In this document: positions 8,920 to 18,037 of the stretch, in pieces
Position numbering within the stretch: position 1 is the stretch's first letter
Layout: each line of letters begins with the position of its first letter
Source of the DNA: Nitrosovibrio sp. Nv4
Lineage (GTDB): Bacteria; Pseudomonadota; Gammaproteobacteria; Burkholderiales; Nitrosomonadaceae
Assembly (NCBI RefSeq): GCF_900215485.1
Contig: NZ_OCMZ01000001.1
Location: forward strand, 248,001-312,000
Length of the DNA stretch: 64,000 bases
Reading direction: 5' to 3'
The notes under the pieces: generated by a model
The model's database searches: none
Told to the model about the DNA's origin: nothing
The model's input: only the letters and a program-made list of their open reading frames with translations
Made by a program: the position numbers and the translations under genes

Positions 8920-9805
8920 GATAATAATAACCGTAGTATTCTCCGCCAGAAAATGATCTGGCTTTGTTGTAGATCAAATTTACGACATCGCATGATTCGA
9001 TCTGCCGCAGCGTTTCCTTCACGGCCTGTTGTGATGTCGTTTCAGCCTCCACAACCAGGACAATTTGCCCCATCTGCGTCGCCAGAACGCGGGCCTCACT
9101 GGTCAGTAACAACGGCGGGGAGTCAAAAATAACGACCCGATCCGAGTAGCGTTCAGCAAGTTCCTTTAATAATTCACCCATGCTCTGGCTCGCAAGTAGT
9201 TCGGTTGAATGAGAATGCCGCCTGCCCGCCGTAAGGAGAGTGAGCTTTTCGATATTGGTTTTAATCAGGACGTCCCCCAGTTCGAGCTTCTCATCGAGGA
9301 GAATATCAAGCAAACCTTGTTCTGTTCCAAGACCAAGGATTTTTGGTACCGAAGGGCGGGCTACATCGGCATCAACCAGCAATACGGTGCGGTCCATTTC
9401 CATTGCTATGCTCATGGCGAGATTGACAGTGCAAAAGCTTTTGCCTTCTCCCGCCAGCGCGCTCGTAACCATGATCAGATTGCCATTCTTGATCATCCCC
9501 GGGCCCTTGTTGAATGCATTCGTAAGCAGTGGACGCTTGATGACGCGAAACTGCTCGGCTATTTGCGTTCTCCCCTCGTCAGGCGTGACTATGCCATATT
9601 GCCGCATTTTTGCGAGGTTGAGCGTAATACGTTTGGGTGTCGAAGCAAACGCTGGAGAAGGATCCTGACGGACCTCATCGCGAAACGTATCGTTTTCGCT
9701 GGCAGACTCATGGTCGGAATTTACGGAAGCGCCTGGTTGTACTTGCGGCGCGCTGGATTTTGCTTCTTTTTCGAGTTTGCCTGCGGCTTTTTCAATAATG
9801 CTCAC
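8906..9805 (-). CDS. XrtA-associated tyrosine autokinase (CpsD/CapB-like)
   Basis: A 299-residue BY-kinase without membrane segments. Walker A is SALAGEGKS (about 115-123), Walker A' is VLLVDADVARPS (about 141-152), and Walker B is VVIFDSPPLL (about 222-231). The C-terminus is GGEYYGYYYHESA, a cluster of five tyrosines that serves as the autophosphorylation tail. Such kinases cycle with a Wzz-like membrane activator to control chain length and export. The activator is the next gene upstream (9942-11465). The first 60 residues are a low-complexity linker that probably contacts the activator. The gene overlaps the downstream barrel gene. Confidence 0.92.
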   Translation of the reverse strand: MSIIEKAAGKLEKEAKSSAPQVQPGASVNSDHESASENDTFRDEVRQDPSPAFASTPKRITLNLAKMRQYGIVTPDEGRTQIAEQFRVIKRPLLTNAFNKGPGMIKNGNLIMVTSALAGEGKSFCTVNLAMSIAMEMDRTVLLVDADVARPSVPKILGLGTEQGLLDILLDEKLELGDVLIKTNIEKLTLLTAGRRHSHSTELLASQSMGELLKELAERYSDRVVIFDSPPLLLTSEARVLATQMGQIVLVVEAETTSQQAVKETLRQIESCDVVNLIYNKARSFSGGEYYGYYYHESA

Positions 9806-9941
9806 GCTTTCTCCAATGTCTGGATTCGGAGTTACCAGAGTTTGCGGTTCGATGGGAATATACTACGAGCAAGATGTTCGGGATTCAAAATATCCCATAT
9901 TCATTAACAATGAGGATGCATCAGTTTCCAGATATGCTGGG

Positions 9942-11465
9942 TTACGCTATCTTAAGCATCAGTGCGCCATATAAACCTAGCAAAGACAGCAGAGACAGAC
10001 CAAATGCATAGAGACGCTTTCTGCGTTTTACTTTTTCCTGATTGGTCCAGATCATGGGAATCGAACCCAATATTGGCTTGCCGGAAATTTCCCGCAGACT
10101 CATCTGACTATGGAACGTTGGCCGTATCTGGCTGATAGCAAACGCTACTCCTATTCCCGCCAATAAAGCGCCAAGGAAGATAATCGAGAAAAATTTACCG
10201 CGATCCGGGCCTACGGGTCTGTCGGAGACTACGGGCGGATCAATAATCCTGAACGACATCAAATCAGTCTGAGAACCCAATTCTCCCGATATCTTGGCTG
10301 ATTCGCGGCGTTCAAGGAGTTTCTCATAATTGGCCTTATTCACCTGATAGTCACGGTTGAGTTGAGCGAGCTCTGCTTCAACCTGAGGCACTGCGTTGCT
10401 CAGGGACTTCAGGCGCTCATATCGAGCGGTATACTCGTCCACGCGCGCGTTCATCGACGCCACGTCGGCTTCGGCTTCCGCTAGCGCCACATTGAGTTGC
10501 TGCAGCATCGGGCTGTAGTTTTTTCCGGGATCAGCGCTGTACCTGGTCAGCTTGGCTTCCTCCATCTTGCGCTCCTCAAGCTGAGTAATCAGTCGCTTCG
10601 TTGCAATGATATCGGGGTGCAATTCCGTAAAATTGAGCCTGAGGGTATCCAGGTTTTTGTTCAACCCCTCAATTCGAGAATCAAGCTCCACATTGACAAT
10701 GGATGAGGATGCCTCCTGGTCTACCAAGAGAACCGGTTCATCACCCGTTATTTGCCTTTTGATCGCATCCCTTGCCTGTTCCGCCTCCCGCAACTCGAGT
10801 TTTGTCTTGTTGAGATCTTCCACCGCCTGGGATAACTGAGAGTAATAATCGCTGCCTTGCTGAGGCATCACTCCAATATTCTTTTGCTTGAATGCCTTGA
10901 GGTTATTTTCCCCGGCAACCAATTTCTCTTCGTAACTCTGAATTTGATCATCAATAAAACGGATTGCCGCCGAAGAGTCCTGTTTCTTATTTCCAAGCCC
11001 CCCTTCGACAAAAATGGTCAACAAGGATTGAACGACGTCTTTAGCGAGTTTCGGATTCTGATTGTTATAATGAATTGTGAAAAGATTATCGCGCCCAGCC
11101 GCGCCGAGCTTGATTTTATCCATGAGGTCCTTGACGAGCTTTTCCTGATCCTTTACATCGTTCACCTTGATATCCAGATCTACCATGCGTACGACTCGTT
11201 CCACATTTGGACGACTGATCAGGGTGCGGCTCATGATGGAAACCTGCTGTTGCAGATCCGGAGAGACCGTCATTCCTGCCATTAGCGGCTTCAATACATT
11301 TTGTGTATCGACGTAAATCCTGGCTGAGGCCTGATAATCGTCGGGCAATTTATAAACAATGGCCCATCCCGCCATGGCGACAATCCAGGCGGCGGTAAGT
11401 GCAATCCAGCGATATTTCCATACCCCTTTCAGGTAAACAAGAAGCTGGCTTGTAAGTTCCTCCAT
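9942..11465 (-). CDS. XrtA-system chain-length determinant (Wzz/GNVR family)
   Basis: A 507-residue inner-membrane protein. An N-terminal membrane helix (about 19-37, ALTAAWIVAMAGWAIVY) and a C-terminal helix (about 430-450, FFSIIFLGALLAGIGVAF) flank a long periplasmic coiled-coil region. The GNVR-type motif before the second helix appears as VNKANYEKLLERRESAKIS with IIDPPVVSDRPVGPDRGK. A third hydrophobic stretch closes the protein. It should set polysaccharide chain length and activate the tyrosine kinase encoded 136 bases downstream. The kinase is separate here, as in the cytoplasmic kinase-plus-activator arrangement. It lies 262 bases after the export lipoprotein gene; I see no clear feature in that spacer. 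Confidence 0.9.
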   Translation of the reverse strand: MEELTSQLLVYLKGVWKYRWIALTAAWIVAMAGWAIVYKLPDDYQASARIYVDTQNVLKPLMAGMTVSPDLQQQVSIMSRTLISRPNVERVVRMVDLDIKVNDVKDQEKLVKDLMDKIKLGAAGRDNLFTIHYNNQNPKLAKDVVQSLLTIFVEGGLGNKKQDSSAAIRFIDDQIQSYEEKLVAGENNLKAFKQKNIGVMPQQGSDYYSQLSQAVEDLNKTKLELREAEQARDAIKRQITGDEPVLLVDQEASSSIVNVELDSRIEGLNKNLDTLRLNFTELHPDIIATKRLITQLEERKMEEAKLTRYSADPGKNYSPMLQQLNVALAEAEADVASMNARVDEYTARYERLKSLSNAVPQVEAELAQLNRDYQVNKANYEKLLERRESAKISGELGSQTDLMSFRIIDPPVVSDRPVGPDRGKFFSIIFLGALLAGIGVAFAISQIRPTFHSQMSLREISGKPILGSIPMIWTNQEKVKRRKRLYAFGLSLLSLLGLYGALMLKIA

Positions 11466-11727
11466 TTGTCACACCGTCCGTAGAGATGCTGTTATCGACT
11501 TTGTGGCAGTAAGGTTTTTTCCCATATTCCCGGTTTGCATATAATCTAATCCGGAACCTGAATAGCCTTTATTCTCGTCATTATTTTTTTGCTGCTTCAT
11601 CCTGGTGTGGTCAGCCCGTTACGCTTATCAATACGGGATCAGCTTGGCGCAAAATTGCCAATCGCTAGGAATAACATTGTTGCGAATGAATGTTGTAGTA
11701 GTGCCATGGTATACAAACAGATTGAAA

Positions 11728-12351
11728 TCAGAAGAAACTTTCCGGAATGACAAGAACGTCCCCCTGACGCACTGGAACGTTAGCCGTGATATCGCCATCT
11801 CTGATCAGATCGTCCAAACGGACGCTAAACTGCTGCTGTTTCCCGTCTACGTTGCGAACGATTCTGGCCTTGTTGCCCGCGGCAAATTCCGTTATGCCAC
11901 CGACCTCGATCAGAACATCCATCAGCGTCATTTCTTCACGATATGGCAGCGCCTGGGGTTTAGTAGCTTCCCCGATGACGCGGACCTGCTCCGTGTAGGG
12001 TCCGACAAATTCTGTCACGATAACCGTCACAACCGGCTGCTGGATGTACTTTGACAATGCAGCTTCGATGTCGCGGGCCAGCTGTGTTGATGTTTTCCCG
12101 CTTGCCGGCAAATCCTCCACCAGCGGGGTGGTGATTTTCCCATCCGGGCGAACGGGCACCGCCATTGAAACTTCCGGGTTGCGCCAGACGATAATATCCA
12201 CGTTGTCGCCAGGCCCTATGAGGTAATCGTGAGCGAGATACTTGTCGTCAGCAGAAAGGGGGGGGAACGTTTTACAGCCGCTGAGGGAAAGGATAGGTAC
12301 GATAGCAAAACAAGCCAGCCACTTGAGAGTACCGAGATGCAGAGCGTTCAC
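11728..12351 (-). CDS. XrtA-system polysaccharide export lipoprotein (Wza-like, SLBB domain)
   Basis: A 207-residue lipoprotein. The signal peptide ends in a lipobox, LSLSGCKTFPP, with the lipid-modified Cys at residue 26. Then comes the polysaccharide export domain (DYLIGPGDNVDIIVWRNPEVS, about 43-63) and an SLBB domain (VRVIGEATKPQALPYREEM, about 123-141). It should form the outer-membrane end of the export channel. It is shorter than E. coli Wza, as is usual for this family. It is the first gene of the exosortase A locus in the direction of transcription, so the promoter of the operon should lie in 12352-12782. Confidence 0.92.
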   Translation of the reverse strand: MNALHLGTLKWLACFAIVPILSLSGCKTFPPLSADDKYLAHDYLIGPGDNVDIIVWRNPEVSMAVPVRPDGKITTPLVEDLPASGKTSTQLARDIEAALSKYIQQPVVTVIVTEFVGPYTEQVRVIGEATKPQALPYREEMTLMDVLIEVGGITEFAAGNKARIVRNVDGKQQQFSVRLDDLIRDGDITANVPVRQGDVLVIPESFF

Positions 12352-12782
12352 TGAATTTCCTTTTTTTGTTTATTGAAGATGCCGGGTTACGCGGGCAGAT
12401 TGGTTTTACGGGAAATAAGATGCTATAAGTCAATTTCTCTGTCAAGACAGTATGATTGGAAACGCAACGTGCTACCCGCCAACGTATAGCACCCGATTCA
12501 GCTTTTTTTTAATGCCCGCATAATAGCATCTTACACAGTGTCAGCAAGCCCATACATGACGCCCGGATTTCTAATCCAAAAGGTCCCCTTCAGGTATAGC
12601 GTATGAGCAAATCATTCAAGTTGACGATTCTTTGAGTGAATGGTATTCGCATCGTATCAAGTTCGGCAGCCGCCGCAAATTGGACCTTAGTACAGCTTCC
12701 TCTTCGTTGTCTGTTAAATGCCGTACACAGCGCAGCTTTTTTTAACTCCAGATTGCCTGTCGCGCTTTTGAGCCTGAAACGG
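12352..12782. other. intergenic region upstream of the XrtA operon, no gene seen
   Basis: About 430 bases between the first gene of the exopolysaccharide operon and the end of queG, both on the minus strand. No convincing gene is present. On the minus strand, positions 12477-12464 read GG, ten bases, then GC with a good TTGC part but a poor -24 half. It resembles a weak sigma-54 promoter 113 bases before the export gene. The stretch near 12480-12530 is AT-rich. Both observations are weak. Confidence 0.3.
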
Positions 12783-13895
12783 CTAACTGGACCGCCTTTC
12801 GTGCTGCTCCAGCGCCCATTGCACATGTTCGCGGACCAGCGGCGAAACATCTTCGCGGCGCTCCTGCAGCGCCGCAATGACGGCTTGAGAGGATGGCGCG
12901 TTGCCCAACCCTACCGCCAGGTTACGCAACCACTGTTCATAACCTATGCGACGGATCGGACTGCCGGCAAGTCTGGTGTCGAATTCTTCCCTGTTCCAGC
13001 CAAATAGTTCGACCAGGGATGCATCGTCCAGCCCATTTCGTACCGAAAAATCATTTTCAGCCGTGATCGATGCGTATTTATTCCATGGGCAGATCAATTG
13101 GCAGTCGTCGCAACCATATACCCGATTGCCGATCAATGGGCGCAACGTTTCGGGAATACTCCCCTTAAATTCGATCGTAAGATACGAAATGCAGCGTGTG
13201 GCGTCGAGCCGATACGGGGCAATAATCGCCTGTGTGGGGCAGATATCGATGCACTTGGTGCAGCTCCCGCAATAGTTCCCCACGAGGTCGTCAACCGGTA
13301 ACGGTAAATCAGTATACATTTCGCCCAGAAAGAACATTGATCCCGATTCGCGGGTTAGCAACAGCGTATGTTTGCCACGCCAGCCGAGACCCGATTTCTG
13401 TGCCCATTCCACTTCCATTACCGGTGCGCTATCGGAGAATACGCGGTAATTGGAATGACCTGTTTCCGCCACAATTTTATCGGCAAGTTTCTGCAAACGC
13501 CCGCGCACCACTTTATGATAGTCCCGCCCGAGGGCATACCGGGAAATGAACGCCTTTTCGCCATCCTGGATCACCTGCCAACTGTCTCTGGCTGAGGATG
13601 GCATATAATTCATGCGGGCTGAGATCACACGCAGCGTGCCGGGAACAAGCTCGGCCGGGCGACTACGCCGTGTACCATGCTTTGCCATATAATCCATCTC
13701 GCCGTGATAACCGTTGCTCAGCCATTCAAGCAATCCGGATTCGGCCTGCATCATCTCGGCGCCGGCATCCGCAATACAAATATCCTGAAAGCCGAGTTCC
13801 TTACCCCAGGCTTTGATCGTCCCGGCTAACTGGATGAAATCAAGAGCTCGGTCAGGGGGATTTTGTAACGGATCTTTGGAGGTTTTTTCTTGCAT
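12783..13895 (-). CDS. queG: epoxyqueuosine reductase
   Basis: A 370-residue cytoplasmic enzyme that carries out the last step of queuosine synthesis in tRNA, reducing epoxyqueuosine with cobalamin and iron-sulfur clusters. Two 4Fe-4S motifs are present: CGSCTKCIDICPTQAI (about 210-225) and CDDCQLICPWN (about 261-271). The N-terminal domain has MEVEWAQKSGLGWRGKH, the cobalamin-site block. The C-terminal 60 residues look like a HEAT-type repeat tail (LRNLAVGLGNAPSSQAV). The start codon at 13895 overlaps the TTG start of the divergent tsaE by six bases, so the two genes share a very compact 5' region. No strong ribosome site is seen before the ATG. Confidence 0.95.
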   Translation of the reverse strand: MQEKTSKDPLQNPPDRALDFIQLAGTIKAWGKELGFQDICIADAGAEMMQAESGLLEWLSNGYHGEMDYMAKHGTRRSRPAELVPGTLRVISARMNYMPSSARDSWQVIQDGEKAFISRYALGRDYHKVVRGRLQKLADKIVAETGHSNYRVFSDSAPVMEVEWAQKSGLGWRGKHTLLLTRESGSMFFLGEMYTDLPLPVDDLVGNYCGSCTKCIDICPTQAIIAPYRLDATRCISYLTIEFKGSIPETLRPLIGNRVYGCDDCQLICPWNKYASITAENDFSVRNGLDDASLVELFGWNREEFDTRLAGSPIRRIGYEQWLRNLAVGLGNAPSSQAVIAALQERREDVSPLVREHVQWALEQHERRSS

Positions 13896-14432
13896 AGTTC
13901 ACATAATACCGGCTCTGTCACCACACATCACCTTAATCGTCATCAGTTTAAATGCACCTTGGCCAATGAAGCGGCGACCTTGGCGCTTGGCGCTGAAATC
14001 GCGAGTACATTGCATCCCGGCCTTGTCATTTTCCTTAGTGGCGATCTTGGCGCCGGCAAAACGACACTGGCGCGAGGCATCCTGCGCGGCCTGGGTTATC
14101 AGGCAAAAGTAAAAAGTCCCACCTATAATTTGATTGAACTTTATAAAATTTCTAGGTTATACTTCTATCACTTTGATTTCTATCGTTTCAATGACCCTAT
14201 AGAATGGGAAGAAGCAGGTTTTCGCGAATATTTCAACGCGGACTCGATCTGTCTGGTGGAATGGCCGGAAAAGGCGGGCAAATTATTGCCCCCGGCTGAT
14301 TTAAGATTTGTTTTTCACGTGGCTGAAGCTGGCCGCGATGTTGAAATTGAGGCAGACACGGAGGCAGGCAGACTGTGTTTGAAACAGTGGCAGGCACTAA
14401 GAAACAGAAACAGAGGGTCTCAAAACCCCTGA
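13890..14432 (+). CDS. tsaE: tRNA threonylcarbamoyladenosine biosynthesis ATPase
   Basis: A 180-residue P-loop protein that works with TsaD and TsaB to make t6A37 in tRNAs that read ANN codons. Walker A is SGDLGAGKTTLARGIL (about 50-65), followed by VKSPTYNLIELY and HFDFYRF, then the WPEKAG motif near residue 128. The start is taken as TTG at 13890 because GGAGG lies seven bases upstream, an excellent ribosome site. No ATG occurs in this frame before the Walker motif. The tail is slightly longer than usual (about 30 residues after the core). It overlaps the amiC start by 58 bases, an arrangement of tsaE followed by amiC that is common in proteobacteria. Confidence 0.95.
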   Translation: MHSSHNTGSVTTHHLNRHQFKCTLANEAATLALGAEIASTLHPGLVIFLSGDLGAGKTTLARGILRGLGYQAKVKSPTYNLIELYKISRLYFYHFDFYRFNDPIEWEEAGFREYFNADSICLVEWPEKAGKLLPPADLRFVFHVAEAGRDVEIEADTEAGRLCLKQWQALRNRNRGSQNP

Positions 14433-15742
14433 ACGCGGCAGCGACCGGTTTCCATAACGTTCGTATCCCATCAATATTCATTATCTGGCTGTTGGCGGCG
14501 GCACTGCTGTTTCTGTCCTCCGGCAATTCCGCCTTTGCCGACATCAAGGTCAGCTCTGTCCGTATCTGGCCCGCGCCTGAGTATACGCGCCTCACGCTGG
14601 AATCCGCCCGGCCCATACAATATTCGCTCAGCATTATAAAAAATCCGGATCGGGTGGCGATTGATCTGGAGCATGTCGTATTGACGCCGGAGCTTGAAGG
14701 ACTGCCGGACAGGATAGACGCATCAGACCCGTATATTCGCACCGTGCGTATCGGCCAGTTCAAGCCGGACGTATTGCGGCTGGTACTGGATCTCAAAACC
14801 GAGGTCCTGCCCCAGGCATTTGTACTCAAGCCTGTAAGCAATTATGGCCACCGCCTGGTGCTGGATATTTATCCGGTAATACCACCCGATCCCCTCATGG
14901 CGCTCCTGAATGAAAATGGCACAGAGACGTTACAAGAGGATGTCAACGCAGACAGTAATGTAAATGTAAAAACCAGGTCTGCCCGAACCAGTGAAAAACC
15001 CAAAAAGATCAAACCGGAGATGATACGTCTCATCACCGTCGCCATAGACGCGGGGCACGGTGGCGAAGATCCGGGCGCAATAAGCCGCAGTGGCACACAT
15101 GAGAAAAACATCACCCTCGCAATTGCCAAAAAACTCAAGGCAAGGATAGACAAGGAGCCCAACATGCGCGCAGCGCTTACGCGAGAGGGGGACTACTTCA
15201 TTTCGCTGCCGATGCGCCTGGTAAAGGCCCGTCAGTTGAATGCCGATTTGCTGGTATCCGTGCACGCAGATGCGTTTATCAAGCCCCATGCGCGCGGTTC
15301 CTCCGTGTTTGCCCTGTCAGAGCGCGGCGCAACGTCCGCTGCCGCTCGCTGGCTGGCAAAGAAGGAAAACGATGCGGATCTGATCGGCGGGGTCAATCTG
15401 GATATCAAGGATCCTTATCTCAAGCAAACCCTGCTTGACTTGTCGCAAACAGCAACGATCAACGACAGCCTCAAGCTTGGCAGAGAAGTACTTGCCAAAA
15501 TTGGCGACATCAACCATCTGCACAAGAATGAGGTGGAACAGGCGGGCTTCGCCGTCCTTAAATCGCCGGATATCCCCTCGATTCTGGTTGAAACCGCATT
15601 CATCAGCAATCCGGATGAAGAAAGGAAATTGAAGGATGCCGGGTATCAGGACAAACTTGCCGAGGCCATAGTCGCCGGCATAAAACGTTATTTCGCCGAC
15701 AATCCCCCGCTGTCACGTTCGAAAATGGTATCGATCGAGTAG
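14375..15742 (+). CDS. amiC: N-acetylmuramoyl-L-alanine amidase (AMIN plus Amidase_3)
   Basis: A 455-residue periplasmic zinc amidase that cuts the peptide from the glycan chain at the septum. A signal segment (IPSIFIIWLLAAALLFLS, ending near AFA at about 55) is followed by an AMIN domain (about 57-155, binding peptidoglycan at the division site) and the catalytic domain (about 220-440). Zinc-site pieces visible are AIDAGHGGEDPGA, HEKNITLA, SVHADAF and ILVETAFISNPDEE. The GTG at 14375 is the first start, with GGAGG ten bases before it, inside the end of tsaE. A later GTG at 14387 is also possible. Confidence 0.93.
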   Translation: MFETVAGTKKQKQRVSKPLNAAATGFHNVRIPSIFIIWLLAAALLFLSSGNSAFADIKVSSVRIWPAPEYTRLTLESARPIQYSLSIIKNPDRVAIDLEHVVLTPELEGLPDRIDASDPYIRTVRIGQFKPDVLRLVLDLKTEVLPQAFVLKPVSNYGHRLVLDIYPVIPPDPLMALLNENGTETLQEDVNADSNVNVKTRSARTSEKPKKIKPEMIRLITVAIDAGHGGEDPGAISRSGTHEKNITLAIAKKLKARIDKEPNMRAALTREGDYFISLPMRLVKARQLNADLLVSVHADAFIKPHARGSSVFALSERGATSAAARWLAKKENDADLIGGVNLDIKDPYLKQTLLDLSQTATINDSLKLGREVLAKIGDINHLHKNEVEQAGFAVLKSPDIPSILVETAFISNPDEERKLKDAGYQDKLAEAIVAGIKRYFADNPPLSRSKMVSIE

Positions 15743-16107
15743 AACTTTTCCCTTAACAACTAACGATTGCTGAGGGGCTTCAGGGAACAATCGGCCTCCT
15801 GGCGAAGAGAATCGATTGTCCCATTTGCCTCGCTTGCCCCTGTCCTTGGGGAGCATTCCCTCCTCAAGGCCGCTGTCGCGCTCACTGCTGGCAAAAGCAG
15901 GACTGATTCAGAAGTTCCTTTAGCCTATAGTTGTGGAGCCGCTTCTACTTCCTGATCGCTGCGTTGAATTACCTGCAACGTTGTTGCGGCTAACGAAGTA
16001 ACGAAGGTCTTTCCAGACTCGCTACCGGCTGTGTCACTGTACGGGTTAAGAAACTTCCGAAGAAATTGCCCGCGGAGTGAATACCGGGTGTATTGCAAGG
16101 GATGCGA
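15743..16107. other. intergenic region, no gene seen
   Basis: 365 bases between the convergent amiC and NUDIX genes. The short open frames here have no ribosome site or recognisable content. I see no hairpin with a T tract either. Confidence 0.4.
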
Positions 16108-16647
16108 TCATTTGCGAAACGCTTCTATGGTACCCATGTGAAAGCCCAGCTTTCCCTGGCGCCGCTCCTCAAAGTAGCGCCTCAGGGGTTCGTGGATAAC
16201 ACGGAAAGCCAGCGTGTCCCACGGAATCTCCGTCTCATGGAATAGTTCGACATCCAGGCTTTCAATCCCCGGGCTGAAGTCAAGATCCAGCAGCCGAGCA
16301 CGGAATAACACGTGGACCTGGTTGATATGCGGTAAATTATAAATGGAATAAAGCTCGCCCATTTCCACCCGCGCGTTGGCTTCTTCCAGTGTTTCGCGTC
16401 CGGCGCCCTGCGCGAGGGTCTCCGCATTTTCCATGAAACCCGATGGCACGGTCCACAAACCGTGGCGAGGTTCAATGGCGCGGCGGCATAGCAGTATCCG
16501 TTCTTCCCATTCGGGTATGCAGCCCACTACGATCTTCGGATTCTGATAATGAATAACGCTGCATGCCGAACAGACATAGCGCGGCAAGGTATCGCCTTCG
16601 GGTACACGCAATTCCACCAAGGTGCCGCAGTTACTGCAATATTTCAT
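16108..16647 (-). CDS. NUDIX hydrolase with N-terminal zinc ribbon
   Basis: A 179-residue protein. The N-terminus carries a four-cysteine zinc ribbon, CSNCG (4-8) and CSACS (about 28-32). The NUDIX box follows at about 71-93: GFMENAETLAQGAGRETLEE, which matches GX5EX7REUXEE and binds the catalytic metal. These enzymes hydrolyse nucleoside diphosphates linked to another group; the zinc-ribbon type resembles NudC-like NADH pyrophosphatases but is shorter, with no full N-terminal domain. Substrates cannot be told from the sequence. The start at 16647 is followed directly by the zinc ribbon, which supports it. It lies 128 bases downstream of the GNAT-like gene on the same strand. Confidence 0.85.
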   Translation of the reverse strand: MKYCSNCGTLVELRVPEGDTLPRYVCSACSVIHYQNPKIVVGCIPEWEERILLCRRAIEPRHGLWTVPSGFMENAETLAQGAGRETLEEANARVEMGELYSIYNLPHINQVHVLFRARLLDLDFSPGIESLDVELFHETEIPWDTLAFRVIHEPLRRYFEERRQGKLGFHMGTIEAFRK

Positions 16648-16774
16648 TGGAAGGTTATCGGGTAGTTATATTCAAGTGAATATTTGCAGCAGTGTATAAA
16701 TTTGCGGGCAAATAGGTAAATAGGGTAAAGATACAATCTGCCGAAGCTGATATGCGAATTCAATAATTCGCCAA

Positions 16775-17935
16775 TTACTCCCTCACGTCTTTCCTGAACG
16801 GCGAATTATCGTTCAGTTCGTCCAGATAATGATCGATATCTTTCGCTTCCCGTCCCAGATAATTTCCGATCGCAGCAGCGAATTCGGGATGTGCAAGCCA
16901 GTGCGCCGACCAAGTGCGGACCGGGAGAAAACCGCGCGCAAGCTTATGCTCCCCCTGTGCGCCGCCTTCGAACAACTTGATACCATTTGCGATACAGTAT
17001 TCGATCGCCTGATAGTAGCAGGTCTCGAAATGTAACCCGGAAATGAATTCTTTCGTACCCCAGTAGCGTCCATAAAGGGTATGCGAGCTATGCAAATTAA
17101 ATGCGGCGGCAACAGGTTCGCCATCGCGCAATGCCAGAATCAGCAGCACATTCTCGGGCATGCTTCTGCCAATCCGCGCAAAGAAGTCCAGATTGAGATA
17201 TGGCATCGAACGGTGATCGTCATATGTCTTGTTGTAGCAGTCGATGAAGAAACGCCAGTGATCATCCCTGATGTCATTTCCCGACAACCATTGAAAACGA
17301 ATGCCGGCAGCATTAACCTTACGTCGCTCCTGCCGGATTTTCTTGCGTTTGCTGTGGCTCATACCCCCCAGAAAGTCTTCGAAGTTCTCATAATTCACGT
17401 CCGCCCGGTTTTTCCAATGAAATTGGATGCCGTGCCGCAATGTCATCCCCGCTGACTCCATTTCACGGGCTTCATGCTCCTGCGGAAAAAGGCAATGGAA
17501 CGATGAAATCGCAGCTCCCCGGTTTCCGTCCTGTGCCATTCTCAACACAGCCGAGATAAGCAGTGCGCGATGCTCTTCGGTCTTCGCCAGCAGACGCCGT
17601 CCCGTTACCGGACTGAAAGGTATCGCGCTCAACAGTTTTGGGTAATAGGCATAACCGTAGCGCCGGTAAGCATCCGCCCAAGCCCAGTCGAATACATATT
17701 CTCCATAGGAATGGCTTTTCAGATAAAGCGGTAGCGCACCCTGCAGGATATTTCCCTCCCACAATGTGACAAACTTCGGCGACCAGCCGGTCTGTTTTGA
17801 GGCGCACCCGGTTTCATGCAGGGCAGAAAAGAATTCATGCCGCAGGAACGGATCGTCCCCGCCTAGCGCGTTCCATGCCGTGACAGAAATATCCTCAAGC
17901 GAATCCACTATTTTTATTGCAAGCACTGACATCAT
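16775..17935 (-). CDS. GNAT/FemAB-like N-acyltransferase (peptidoglycan-related family)
   Basis: A protein of about 386 residues of the large uncharacterised family often named peptidogalycan biosynthesis protein. Readable blocks are DDPFLRHEFFSALHETG near the start, GGMSHSKRKKIRQERRKV in the middle, and YGRYWGTKEFISGLHFETCYYQ and EGGAQGEHKLARGFLP towards the end. The fold is that of GNAT/FemAB acyltransferases, but no substrate is established. The open frame reaches 18058, but that would overlap the nadE coding region. The ATG pair at 17935/17932 directly precedes the conserved domain and leaves a 102-base divergent promoter region, so it is preferred. No strong ribosome site is visible. Confidence 0.85.
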   Translation of the reverse strand: MMSVLAIKIVDSLEDISVTAWNALGGDDPFLRHEFFSALHETGCASKQTGWSPKFVTLWEGNILQGALPLYLKSHSYGEYVFDWAWADAYRRYGYAYYPKLLSAIPFSPVTGRRLLAKTEEHRALLISAVLRMAQDGNRGAAISSFHCLFPQEHEAREMESAGMTLRHGIQFHWKNRADVNYENFEDFLGGMSHSKRKKIRQERRKVNAAGIRFQWLSGNDIRDDHWRFFIDCYNKTYDDHRSMPYLNLDFFARIGRSMPENVLLILALRDGEPVAAAFNLHSSHTLYGRYWGTKEFISGLHFETCYYQAIEYCIANGIKLFEGGAQGEHKLARGFLPVRTWSAHWLAHPEFAAAIGNYLGREAKDIDHYLDELNDNSPFRKDVRE

Positions 17936-18037
17936 GGAGATTGTCGCGCTTGCCGGCAATCCGCGCAAGGTAGCTCGTTCTGGTATTATTTGGCCAATTT
18001 CAACCCGCGAAAGCGGAATCCAGTCCGGCCTCTGACA

